Assembly (NCBI RefSeq): GCF_024448505.1
Contig: NZ_JAMOHV010000011.1
Coordinates: 1 to 64,000 of the forward strand
Origin: Stutzerimonas degradans
Lineage (GTDB): Bacteria > Pseudomonadota > Gammaproteobacteria > Pseudomonadales > Pseudomonadaceae
Reading direction: 5' to 3'
DNA length: 64,000 nt
Part shown: in pieces, positions 16,164 to 24,210 of the stretch
How positions within the stretch are numbered: position 1 is the stretch's first letter
Layout of the letters: each line of letters opens with the position of its first letter
Made by a program: the position numbers and the translations under genes
Notes under the pieces: generated by a model
The model's database searches: none
What the model was told of the DNA's origin: nothing
What the model saw: only the letters and a program-made list of their open reading frames with translations

Positions 16164-16724
16164 TCAGCCGAGTGTCAGTTGCGCCTTGAGCGCCGGCCAT
16201 TCCTGATCGGTGATGCTGTACAGCACGGTGTCGTCGAGCCGGCCGTCGGCGAGCCGCCGATGATTGCGCAGCAGCCCTTCGCGCTGCGCGCCGAGCTTCT
16301 CGATGGCGCGCTGCGAGCGCAGGTTGCGCGCCGCCGTCTTCAATTGCAGGCGCACCAGCTGCCAGTCCTCGAACGCGTGGCGCAGCAGCAGTGCCTTGAT
16401 CGACGCATTCAGGCCGCTACCGTGCTCGGCGCGGTCGAGCCAGGTCCAGCCCAGTTCGGCGGCCGGCAGGCTGGGCATGAAGTCGGCGAAGCGCGTGGTG
16501 CCGACGATGCGTTCGGCCAGCCGTACGGTGAACACCACGGCACGCTCTTCGCGCTGCTCGGCCAGCGCATGGCGGTACCAGTCCGGGCGCAGCGGCCCGT
16601 TCATGTACATCAGCTCGTCGCGATTCGCTTCGGCCAGCGACACCAGCTGGGGGATGTCGGCTTCGACCATCGGTTCCAGGCGCAAGGCTCCGCGTTGGAG
16701 CATGAGCGGACGCGGCGTGAACAT
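16164..16724 (-). CDS. GNAT-family N-acetyltransferase (RimJ/RimL type), 186 aa
   Basis: Transfers an acetyl group from acetyl-CoA to an unidentified amine. The layout is that of the RimL-like group: strand LRLEPMVEADIPQLVSLAEA at the N-terminus, the acetyl-CoA core VGTTRFADFMPSLPAAELGW and HGSGLNASIKALLLRHAFED, then the AIEKLGAQREGLLRNHRRL region. The length is normal. The gene diverges from the large sensor kinase at 17004 and lies 176 bp upstream of azlC on the same strand. The substrate is unknown. Confidence 0.85.
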   Translation of the reverse strand: MFTPRPLMLQRGALRLEPMVEADIPQLVSLAEANRDELMYMNGPLRPDWYRHALAEQREERAVVFTVRLAERIVGTTRFADFMPSLPAAELGWTWLDRAEHGSGLNASIKALLLRHAFEDWQLVRLQLKTAARNLRSQRAIEKLGAQREGLLRNHRRLADGRLDDTVLYSITDQEWPALKAQLTLG

Positions 16725-17003
16725 GCATGATCTCCCGGTAGTGGACAGGCTGGCCGATGCCAGCCAGATTCAGACAGCGACGCGACGCCAAGTGCACCGC
16801 GCAGAGCCGCCGGCGATGCTGCCGCCAGTGCCGTGCCGACCCCATGCGACCTTGGTCGCACCCTGCGACACGGGCTGCACGAATGCTGCGAAACTGCGCC
16901 GATTCATCATACTGATTACCCGGCAGCCCCCAGTCTTGAGCGTTCGGCACGTTTGTCGTCGCCGCCCCGCTGGCCTGTCGCTACTTCACTGTTCGGAGCT
17001 GGC

Positions 17004-20000
17004 ATGACCCTGTCTGGCGGGCTGATCGCACTGGTCGCCCTCATCTACATGACCATTCTGTTCGCCATCGCCTTCTATGGCGATCGCAAGCGCGAGTCGT
17101 CGATGTCGCCGCGTCTGCGAGCATGGGTCTACAGCCTCTCGCTGGCGGTGTACTGCACCAGCTGGACCTTCTTCGGCGCGGTCGGCCAGGCCGCCGAACA
17201 ACTGTGGGCGTTTCTGCCGATCTACCTGGGCCCGATCCTGCTGCTGCTGTTCGCTCCCCACGTGATCCAGAAGATGATCGTGATCAGCAAGCAGGAGAAC
17301 ATCACCTCGATCGCCGACTTCATCGCCGCCCGCTACGGCAAGTCGCAGCTGCTGGCCGTCGTGGTCACGCTGTTCTGCCTGGTCGGCGTGGTGCCGTACA
17401 TCGCGCTGCAGCTCAAGGGCATCGTGCTCGGCGTCAACCTGCTGATCGGCACCAACATCGATGCCACCGGCACCGGGACCGGCGACACGGCGCTGATCGT
17501 TTCCATCGCCCTGGCGCTGTTCACCATCCTTTTCGGCACACGCAACCTGGACGTCACCGAGCATCACCGCGGCATGGTGCTGGCGATTGCCTTTGAATCG
17601 CTGGTCAAACTGCTGGCGTTCCTGGCGGTCGGCGTCTTCGTCACCTTCGGCCTGTTCAACGGCTTCGGCGACCTGTTCAACCACGCCCACGACTCGGCCG
17701 AGCTGTCCGATTACTGGGCCGAGACGGTCAACTGGCCGTCGATGCTGGTGCAGACCGCCGTGGCCATGATGGCCATCGTCTGCCTGCCGCGGCAGTTTCA
17801 CGTCGCGGTGGTGGAGAACATCGAGCCGCGCGACTTCCGACTGGCGCGCTGGGTGTTTCCCATCTATCTGATACTGGCAGCGGTGTTCGTCGTGCCGATC
17901 GCCCTGGCCGGACAGGTGCTGCTGCCCGCCGGCATCTCGCCGGATTCCTTCGTCATCAGTCTGCCGCTGGCCGAGGCGCATCCCGGGCTTGCCCTGCTGG
18001 CCTTCATCGGTGGCGCCTCGGCCGCTACCGGCATGGTGATCGTTGCCAGCGTGGCACTGTCGACCATGGTCTCCAACGACATGCTGCTGCCCTGGCTGCT
18101 GCGCCGCCAGGAAACCGAACAGCCGTTCGAGGCCTTCCGCCATTGGATGCTGTCGGTACGCCGCATCAGCATCGTCGCCATCCTGCTGCTGGCTTACGTC
18201 AGCTATCGCCTGCTCGGCCCCAACGCCAGCCTCGCCACCATCGGCCAGATCGCCTTCGCCGCCATCACCCAGCTGGCACCGGCGATGGTCGGCGCGCTGT
18301 ACTGGAAACAGGCCAACCGTCGCGGCGTGTTCGCCGGCCTCGCCGCGGGCGCGGCGATCTGGTTCTACACGCTGATCCTGCCGCTGCTCGGCTGGCCGCT
18401 GGAGATGTTCCCGGGGCTGGTATGGATGTACAGCGGCTCCATCGGCTTCGACATCAGCCCGCTGACGCTGGGCGTCACGCTGTCGCTGATGGGTAACGCG
18501 ACCCTGTTCTTCTGGGTCTCGATCCTCACCCAGACCCGCGTCGCCGAGCACTGGCAGGCGGGGCGCTTCATCGGCCAGGAGGTCACCTCGCCGAGCAGCA
18601 ACCGGCGCCTGCTCGCCGTGCAGGTCGAGGACCTGCTGACGCTCGCCTCGCGCTTCGTCGGCGCTGAACGTGCCGAAAGCAGCTTTCAGCGCTTCGCCCG
18701 GCGTCATGGCCAGGACTTCTCGCGCCGCCAGCAGGCCGACGGCCAGTGGATCGCACACACCGAGCGGCTGCTCGCCGGCGTGCTCGGCGCCTCCTCCACC
18801 CGCGCGGTGGTCAAAGCCGCACTGGAAGGCCGCGACATGCAGGTCGACGACGTGGTGCGCATCGTCGGCGAAGCCTCGGAAGTGCTGCAGTTCAACCGCG
18901 CGCTGCTGCAGGGCGCGATCGAGAACATCACCCAGGGCATCAGCGTGGTCGACCAGTCGCTGCGACTGGTGGCCTGGAACCACCGCTACCTCGAGCTGTT
19001 CGAGTATCCGGACGGACTGGTGTACATCGGCCGGCCCATCGCCGACATCATCCGCTACAACGCCGAACGCGGCCTGTGCGGCCCGGGCGACCCCGACACC
19101 CATGTCGCCAAGCGCCTGTACTGGATGCGTCAGGGCCGCGCGCACACCTCCGAACGGCTGTTCCCCAACGGCCGGGTGGTCGAACTGATCGGCAACCCGA
19201 TGCCCGGCGGCGGTTTCGTCATGAGCTTCTCGGACATCACCGCCTACCGCGAGGCCGAGCGCGCGCTGAAGGACGCCAACGAGGGTCTGGAACAGCGCGT
19301 CAGCGAGCGCACGCAGGAGCTGTCGCAGCTCAACCAGGCGCTGATCGAGGCCAAGAGCACCGCGGAGGCGGCCAACCAGTCGAAGACGCGCTTCCTCGCC
19401 GCCGTCAGCCACGACCTGATGCAGCCGCTCAACGCCGCGCGACTGTTCTCCGCTGCCCTCTCCCACCAGCAGAACGCCCTGCCGGAAGAGGCTCAGGAGC
19501 TGGTGCGCCACCTCGACAGCTCGCTGCGCTCGGCCGAGGACCTGATCACCGACCTGCTGGACATCTCGCGTCTGGAAGGCGGGCGAATCATGCCGGACCG
19601 CAACGCGTTCCCACTCGCCTCGCTGTTCGACACGCTGACCACCGAATTCACGGTGCTGGCGCGCGAACAGGGCGTGGATTTCCGTGTACACGGGAGCCGG
19701 CTGCGCATCGACAGCGACATCCGCCTGCTGCGCCGGGTGTTGCAGAACTTCCTGACCAACGCCTTCCGCTACGCCAAGGGCCGCGTGGTGCTCGGCGTGC
19801 GTCGCCAGGGCAAGCACCTGCGTCTGGAGGTATGGGATCGCGGCCCGGGCATTCCGAAAGACAAACTGAAGGTGATCTTCGAGGAGTTCAAGCGTCTGGA
19901 CAGCCACCAGACCCGCGCCGAGAAAGGCCTGGGCCTGGGGCTGGCGATCGCCGACGGCCTGTGCCAGGTACTGCACCATCCGCTGGAGGTCCGCTCCTGG

Positions 20001-20471
20001 CCGGGCGTGGGCAGCGTGTTCAGCGTGACCGTGCCGATCGCCCAGAACGCCAAGCCACGCCAGGTGAAAGGACCTCGCGACGTCCAGCACACCGCGCTGA
20101 CCGGCACCCAGGTGTTGTGCATCGACAACGAGGACAGCATCCTGATCGGCATGAACAGCCTGCTGACGCGCTGGGGCTGCCAGGTCTGGACCGCGCGTGA
20201 CCGCGCCGAATGCGAAAGCCTGCTGGCAGAGGATGTGCGTCCGCAGCTGGTGCTGGTCGACTATCACCTCGATCACGGCCAGACCGGCACCGAGCTGATG
20301 GCCTGGCTGCGCACCCGCCTCGGCGAGCCGATACCGGGCGTGGTGATCAGCGCCGACGCACGCCCCGAACTGGTGGCGGAAATCCACGCCAGCGGCCTGG
20401 ATTTCCTCGCCAAACCGGTGAAGCCCGCTGCCCTGCGTGCGCTGATGAGCCGTCACCTCACGCTTAACTGA
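17004..20471 (+). CDS. Hybrid sensor histidine kinase with N-terminal sodium:solute symporter domain, 1155 aa
   Basis: Membrane sensor built from a transporter module fused to a kinase. Residues 1 to about 500 form an SLC5-type symporter with roughly 12-13 spans (CTSWTFFGAVGQAAEQ; GSIGFDISPLTLGV). A linker and PAS domain follow (about 640-760, with NITQGISVVDQSLRLVAWNH), then a coiled coil (RVSERTQELSQLNQ), the HisKA box with His803 in FLAAVSHDLMQPLN, the ATPase domain (RRVLQNFLTNAF; DRGPGIP; GLGLGLAIADGL) and a C-terminal receiver domain with Asp1086 in VLVDYHLD. The architecture is CbrA-like, but the added receiver distinguishes it from CbrA. GGAG precedes the ATG at 17004. No cognate response regulator is adjacent. 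The ligand is unknown. Confidence 0.93.
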   Translation: MTLSGGLIALVALIYMTILFAIAFYGDRKRESSMSPRLRAWVYSLSLAVYCTSWTFFGAVGQAAEQLWAFLPIYLGPILLLLFAPHVIQKMIVISKQENITSIADFIAARYGKSQLLAVVVTLFCLVGVVPYIALQLKGIVLGVNLLIGTNIDATGTGTGDTALIVSIALALFTILFGTRNLDVTEHHRGMVLAIAFESLVKLLAFLAVGVFVTFGLFNGFGDLFNHAHDSAELSDYWAETVNWPSMLVQTAVAMMAIVCLPRQFHVAVVENIEPRDFRLARWVFPIYLILAAVFVVPIALAGQVLLPAGISPDSFVISLPLAEAHPGLALLAFIGGASAATGMVIVASVALSTMVSNDMLLPWLLRRQETEQPFEAFRHWMLSVRRISIVAILLLAYVSYRLLGPNASLATIGQIAFAAITQLAPAMVGALYWKQANRRGVFAGLAAGAAIWFYTLILPLLGWPLEMFPGLVWMYSGSIGFDISPLTLGVTLSLMGNATLFFWVSILTQTRVAEHWQAGRFIGQEVTSPSSNRRLLAVQVEDLLTLASRFVGAERAESSFQRFARRHGQDFSRRQQADGQWIAHTERLLAGVLGASSTRAVVKAALEGRDMQVDDVVRIVGEASEVLQFNRALLQGAIENITQGISVVDQSLRLVAWNHRYLELFEYPDGLVYIGRPIADIIRYNAERGLCGPGDPDTHVAKRLYWMRQGRAHTSERLFPNGRVVELIGNPMPGGGFVMSFSDITAYREAERALKDANEGLEQRVSERTQELSQLNQALIEAKSTAEAANQSKTRFLAAVSHDLMQPLNAARLFSAALSHQQNALPEEAQELVRHLDSSLRSAEDLITDLLDISRLEGGRIMPDRNAFPLASLFDTLTTEFTVLAREQGVDFRVHGSRLRIDSDIRLLRRVLQNFLTNAFRYAKGRVVLGVRRQGKHLRLEVWDRGPGIPKDKLKVIFEEFKRLDSHQTRAEKGLGLGLAIADGLCQVLHHPLEVRSWPGVGSVFSVTVPIAQNAKPRQVKGPRDVQHTALTGTQVLCIDNEDSILIGMNSLLTRWGCQVWTARDRAECESLLAEDVRPQLVLVDYHLDHGQTGTELMAWLRTRLGEPIPGVVISADARPELVAEIHASGLDFLAKPVKPAALRALMSRHLTLN

Positions 20472-20544
20472 GGCCGCGCGCGGGCAGCTCTCGCCGGCCG
20501 CCGCGGTTACACTGATGGCCGTTTGCTGCAACGGCCAGGTAGCC

Positions 20545-21792
20545 ATGAACTCCGAACTTCTACTCAACCTCGCCACCGCACTGGGTGTCGGCCTGCTGAT
20601 CGGCACCGAACGCGACTGGAACAATCGCCAGCAGGCTGGTGGCGAACTGGTCGCCGGGCTGCGCACCTTCGGCCTCGGCGGCCTGCTCGGCGGACTAGCG
20701 GCGCTGGGCGTGACGCATTTCGGCGCGACGGTGTGGATCGCCCTGTTCGTCATGTTTGCCCTGCTGGTGATCGTCGGCTACCTGCTCGACGCGCAACGCA
20801 GCGGCGACCACGGCATGACCACCGAAGTGGCGCTGCTGGTGACCTTCCTGCTCGGCAGCCTGGCGGTAGCCGAAAGCCGCCTGCTGGCGGCCTCGTTCGC
20901 CATCGTGGTGGCTTTGCTGCTAAGCCTGAAGGCGCGCCTGCACGGCGCCCTGCAGCAACTCAACGAGGCAGAGCTGGGTGGCGCACTGAAGCTGCTGTTC
21001 ATCTCCGTGGTGCTGCTGCCGGCGCTGCCCAACCAGGGCTATGGTCCCTGGCAGGCGCTCAATCCGTACACCACCTGGCTGATGGTGGTGCTGATCACCG
21101 GCATCGGCTTCGCCGCCTACGTGGCGATCCGCCTGTTCGGCGCCCGCCACGGCCTGCTGGTCACAGCGATACTCGGCGGTATGGTGTCGTCCACGGCGAT
21201 GACGCTGACCCTGGCCCGGCTGGATACCCCCAAGCTGCGCTGCGCGCTGGCGGCCGGGCTGCTGGCCACCTCGGCGCTGATGTTTCCGCGCGTGCTGCTG
21301 GAGGTCGGCGTGGTCAACGCGGCGTTGCTGCCGTCCCTGCTGGCGCCGATGCTGACGGCGGGTGGCATTTATGCCGGCGGCGCGCTGGTGTACTACCTGC
21401 GCGCTGCTCAGCAACCGGACATCAACACCGAGCCGCCACTGAAGAACCCCTTCGAGCTCGGCCCGGCACTGCGCTTCGCTGCGCTGCTGGTGGCGATCCT
21501 GGTGATGGTCGAAGGGGCTCGCCGTTGGCTGGGCGATATCGGCGTCTACCTGGTCGCCCTGCTCTCCGGGATGAGCGACGTGGATGCGATCACCCTGTCC
21601 CTCGCCAACAGCGCGCAGGCCGACCTCGATGCGCATATCGCCGTACGCGGGATCTTCCTCGCGGCGCTGAGCAACAGCCTGGTCAAGGCCGTGCTGATCG
21701 CCCTCGTCGGCGGTCGGGCACTCGCCCTGCGCACCGTGCCGGTGATGCTGGGCGGCCTGCTCTGCGGTCTGGCAGTGCTGATGCTGGTGTGA
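20545..21792 (+). CDS. MgtC/SapB and DUF4010 membrane protein, 415 aa
   Basis: Inner-membrane protein with many hydrophobic segments. The N-terminus (LATALGVGLLIGTERDW, then GLRTFGLGGLLGGL) matches the MgtC/SapB signature, and the C-terminal half matches DUF4010 (GMVSSTAMTLTLARL; LLSGMSDVDAITLSLAN). This two-domain layout is common in proteobacteria; the role is unknown, although MgtC itself acts in Mg2+ limitation and virulence. The ATG at 20545 is preferred over an earlier in-frame start at 20515 because of AGGTAG just upstream and alignment with the conserved N-terminus. It follows the sensor kinase by 73 bp. Confidence 0.85.
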   Translation: MNSELLLNLATALGVGLLIGTERDWNNRQQAGGELVAGLRTFGLGGLLGGLAALGVTHFGATVWIALFVMFALLVIVGYLLDAQRSGDHGMTTEVALLVTFLLGSLAVAESRLLAASFAIVVALLLSLKARLHGALQQLNEAELGGALKLLFISVVLLPALPNQGYGPWQALNPYTTWLMVVLITGIGFAAYVAIRLFGARHGLLVTAILGGMVSSTAMTLTLARLDTPKLRCALAAGLLATSALMFPRVLLEVGVVNAALLPSLLAPMLTAGGIYAGGALVYYLRAAQQPDINTEPPLKNPFELGPALRFAALLVAILVMVEGARRWLGDIGVYLVALLSGMSDVDAITLSLANSAQADLDAHIAVRGIFLAALSNSLVKAVLIALVGGRALALRTVPVMLGGLLCGLAVLMLV

Positions 21793-21798
21793 ACGGCG

Positions 21799-23265
21799 CT
21801 ATTCGCCCGTCTCGCCCAAGGCTCCGGCACGTTCCAGCCAGTCGCCCGGCAGGCGCTTGCTCGCCCGGGCGCCCAGCGCCTTCAGCTGTTCGGCGCGCCC
21901 GACCAGATTGCCCCGCCCCTCGGTGAGCTTGCCGCGCGCGGCGAGATAGGCCCGGTCGAGCTGCTGCAGGCGGCTGCCGACCTCGTCCAGATCCTGCAGG
22001 AAGGCGGTGAACTTGTCGTACAGCGCCCCGGCCTTCTCGGCGATCTCGCGCGCGTTCTGATTCTGCCGCTCCTGCCGCCAGAGACTGTCGATGACCCGCA
22101 GCGTGGCCAGCAGCGTGGTCGGGCTGACGATCACCACGTGCCGCCCGAACGCCTCCTGGAACAACTCGGGATCAGCCTGCAGCGCGGCAGCGAACGCCGC
22201 TTCGATCGGCACGAACAGCAGCACGAAATCCAGGCTCTGCAAGCCCTCCAGCCGCTGGTAATCCTTGAGCGAAAGCCCCTTGAGGTGATTGCGCAGCGAC
22301 TGTACATGCTGCTTGAGCGCCAGCGCCCGACTGTTCTCGTCTTCGGCACAGGTCAGCGCCTGGTAGGCGGTCAGGCTGACCTTGGCGTCGACCACCACCT
22401 GCTTGTCGCCCGGCAGCCGGATCAGCACGTCCGGCTGGAAGCGCTCGCCATCGGCGCTCTTCAGGCTGACCTGCGTATGGTATTCGCGGCCTTTCTCCAG
22501 GCCGGCGTGTTCCAGCACCCGCTCGAGCACCAGTTCGCCCCAGTTGCCCTGGGTCTTCTGCCCTTGCAGCGCACGAGTGAGATTGGTCGCCTCGTCGCCG
22601 AGGCGCTGGTTGAGCTGCTGCAGCCGCTCCAGCTCGCGTGCCAGCGAGAAGCGCTCGCGCGCCTCGCTCTGGTAGCTCTCCTCGACACGCTTCTCGAACG
22701 CCTGGATGCGCTCCTTCAGCGGATCGAGCAGCTGGCCGAGACGTTCATGGCTGGTGTCGGCGAAGCGCTGCTCGCGCTCGTCGAAGATTCTCCCGGCCAG
22801 CTCGGCGAATTGCGCACGCAGCTCATCGCGCGCTGCCTGCAGGTCCTGCAGGCGCTGCTGATGCGCCGCCTGCTGCTCACGCAGCTCCGCGGTAACCGCC
22901 GCATGCGCCGCGCTCAGGCGGAGCAGTTCGGCCTGCTGGGCGTCACGCTCGGCCTGCAGTTCGTCGAGGCGGTCGCGGTCGTCGCCATGACGGCTCTGCA
23001 GCCACTGCGCCTCGCGCCGCAGCGCCGCGAGTTCGGCCTGCTGCGCGGCCTTGATCTCCTGCAGATCGGCCTGTTCCAGCCGGACGCTTTCCAGCTGCGC
23101 GCTCAGCCCTTCCTGTGCCAGCGCGGCCTGAGTCAGCCGCTCGTCGAGCAGAGCCCGCGCAGCCTCGGCCGCCGACAAGCGGCGCTGCAGATAGAACGCA
23201 GCGACTATCGCGCAGACGCCAACGAACGCCAGCCCGGCCAGCAGGAAATCGGAATCGAGAGACAT
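21799..23265 (-). CDS. rmuC: DNA recombination protein RmuC, 488 aa
   Basis: RmuC-family protein implicated in limiting recombination at inverted repeats. A single N-terminal membrane span (residues about 6-26) anchors it; residues about 30-190 are a long Gln/Glu/Leu-rich coiled coil; the RmuC nuclease-like domain follows, with NWGELVLERVLEHAGLEKG, FQPDVLIRLPGDKQVVVDAK and VSPTTLLATLRVIDSLWRQE. The start at 23265 is chosen for GGAG six bases upstream; another in-frame ATG lies 15 bp earlier. The 3' end is 6 bp from the end of the convergent DUF4010 gene. Confidence 0.94.
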   Translation of the reverse strand: MSLDSDFLLAGLAFVGVCAIVAAFYLQRRLSAAEAARALLDERLTQAALAQEGLSAQLESVRLEQADLQEIKAAQQAELAALRREAQWLQSRHGDDRDRLDELQAERDAQQAELLRLSAAHAAVTAELREQQAAHQQRLQDLQAARDELRAQFAELAGRIFDEREQRFADTSHERLGQLLDPLKERIQAFEKRVEESYQSEARERFSLARELERLQQLNQRLGDEATNLTRALQGQKTQGNWGELVLERVLEHAGLEKGREYHTQVSLKSADGERFQPDVLIRLPGDKQVVVDAKVSLTAYQALTCAEDENSRALALKQHVQSLRNHLKGLSLKDYQRLEGLQSLDFVLLFVPIEAAFAAALQADPELFQEAFGRHVVIVSPTTLLATLRVIDSLWRQERQNQNAREIAEKAGALYDKFTAFLQDLDEVGSRLQQLDRAYLAARGKLTEGRGNLVGRAEQLKALGARASKRLPGDWLERAGALGETGE

Positions 23266-23307
23266 GAAGGGCTCCGGCAAAATGCCGGGCAGTATAGCGA
23301 GCGGCCG

Positions 23308-23715
23308 TCAGGCGCGCTGCGACAGGCGCTGAAGCCAGCGGGCAGCATCCTGCGAGCCCTGCGCCGCGGCCTGCTCCAGCCAGAGCCGGGCCTTGGCCGG
23401 CTCGCGGTGCTGCGGTTGGCAGTACAGCCGTCCCAGCTCCAGCTGAGCCTGGCAGTCGCCCGCGCGAGCAGCCTGGCGCAGCAGCTCGAAACCGATGCGT
23501 CGGTCGCGCTGGCTATCGCAATCCCGGCAGAGCAACTGCCCCAGGCGGCTCTGCGCCTCGATCACGCCTTCGCGCGCCGGCTGCTTGAGCAGCCGCCCGG
23601 CGATCCGTTTGACGCCGACGGCGCGCCCCAGGCGCTCGCTGTCGAGCAGCCAGACGGCCATGCGCACCGGTAGCGGCGAGCCGGCAGAAGGAACGGTGGT
23701 AGGACGCATCGTCAT
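23308..23715 (-). CDS. Sel1-like repeat protein, 135 aa
   Basis: Small alpha-solenoid protein with two to three Sel1-type repeats: GVIEAQSRLGQLLC, then GFELLRQAARAGDCQAQLEL, then RLWLEQAAAQGSQDAARW. Such repeats mediate protein-protein contacts. No signal peptide is visible, so it is probably cytoplasmic. It lies 42 bp upstream of rmuC on the same strand and may be co-transcribed. The start could be 23715 or the ATG two codons later. Confidence 0.75.
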   Translation of the reverse strand: MTMRPTTVPSAGSPLPVRMAVWLLDSERLGRAVGVKRIAGRLLKQPAREGVIEAQSRLGQLLCRDCDSQRDRRIGFELLRQAARAGDCQAQLELGRLYCQPQHREPAKARLWLEQAAAQGSQDAARWLQRLSQRA

Positions 23716-24210
23716 GGATCGAGGGCGCGGCAGAGGATGAGGGCGCGCACTCTACACCTTTTTACCGAGAGTTGAAGTCTTGCCAAAACCGGCAAAACAC
23801 GATCTAGATCACGTTCTGTTTTTCATCCACAGAACCTGTGGATAAGTCGGTGGACAATCGGCGAACAACTCTCCGCAAGCCCGGTGTTTCGGGGCCTGCG
23901 GTTAAACTGGCGGTTTTTTCACCACCAAAAATTATCCTTTAATTTCAATCAGTTACGCTCAATCCCAGCTAGCACGCGGGTTTGCGACAGTTTGTCATAA
24001 GCGCTTGACAAAGCCGCCAGGCGAATGTGCACAAGTCTGCCGGGACGGGCTGCAAGAGCCTTGGCGCAAGGGTTTGCGCGGCCCCGGCAGATCGCTATGC
24101 GGGAACTTTTCCGCACCCGCCCGGTCCCGCGGCGCACAACGCCGGCGGTACGATTGCATACACCTTTTGCGGCTATGCTGTGCCGTCGGAATGAGCACGG
24201 ATCGGGAGCA
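23716..24210. other. Long intergenic region with paired DnaA-box-like sites and a hairpin
   Basis: About 495 bp between divergent genes without a supported gene. It contains a palindrome GATCTAGATC, inverted DnaA-box-like sites at 23823-23845 and a GC-rich hairpin at 23873-23901 (CCGCA...TGCGG) followed by a T6 run downstream at 23914. A frame open from 24025 into ydbH has no supporting start signal and was not used. Confidence 0.6.
23823..23845. promoter_or_regulatory. Inverted pair of DnaA-box-like sequences
   Basis: TCATCCACAG (23823-23832), a 3 bp gap, then CTGTGGATAA (23836-23845), whose complement TTATCCACAG is the consensus DnaA box. The pair forms a near-perfect palindrome. Binding by DnaA is inferred. 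Confidence 0.45.

Noticed and set aside
16986..20753. Minus-strand frame of 1255 codons opposite the sensor kinase
   Set aside because: The translation is low-complexity (Gln/Asp/Arg/His rich), typical of GC-rich antisense frames; the + strand encodes clear domains.
24025..24210. N-terminal extension of ydbH
   Set aside because: No ribosome binding site and no membrane-anchor signal; the ATG at 24211 has both.
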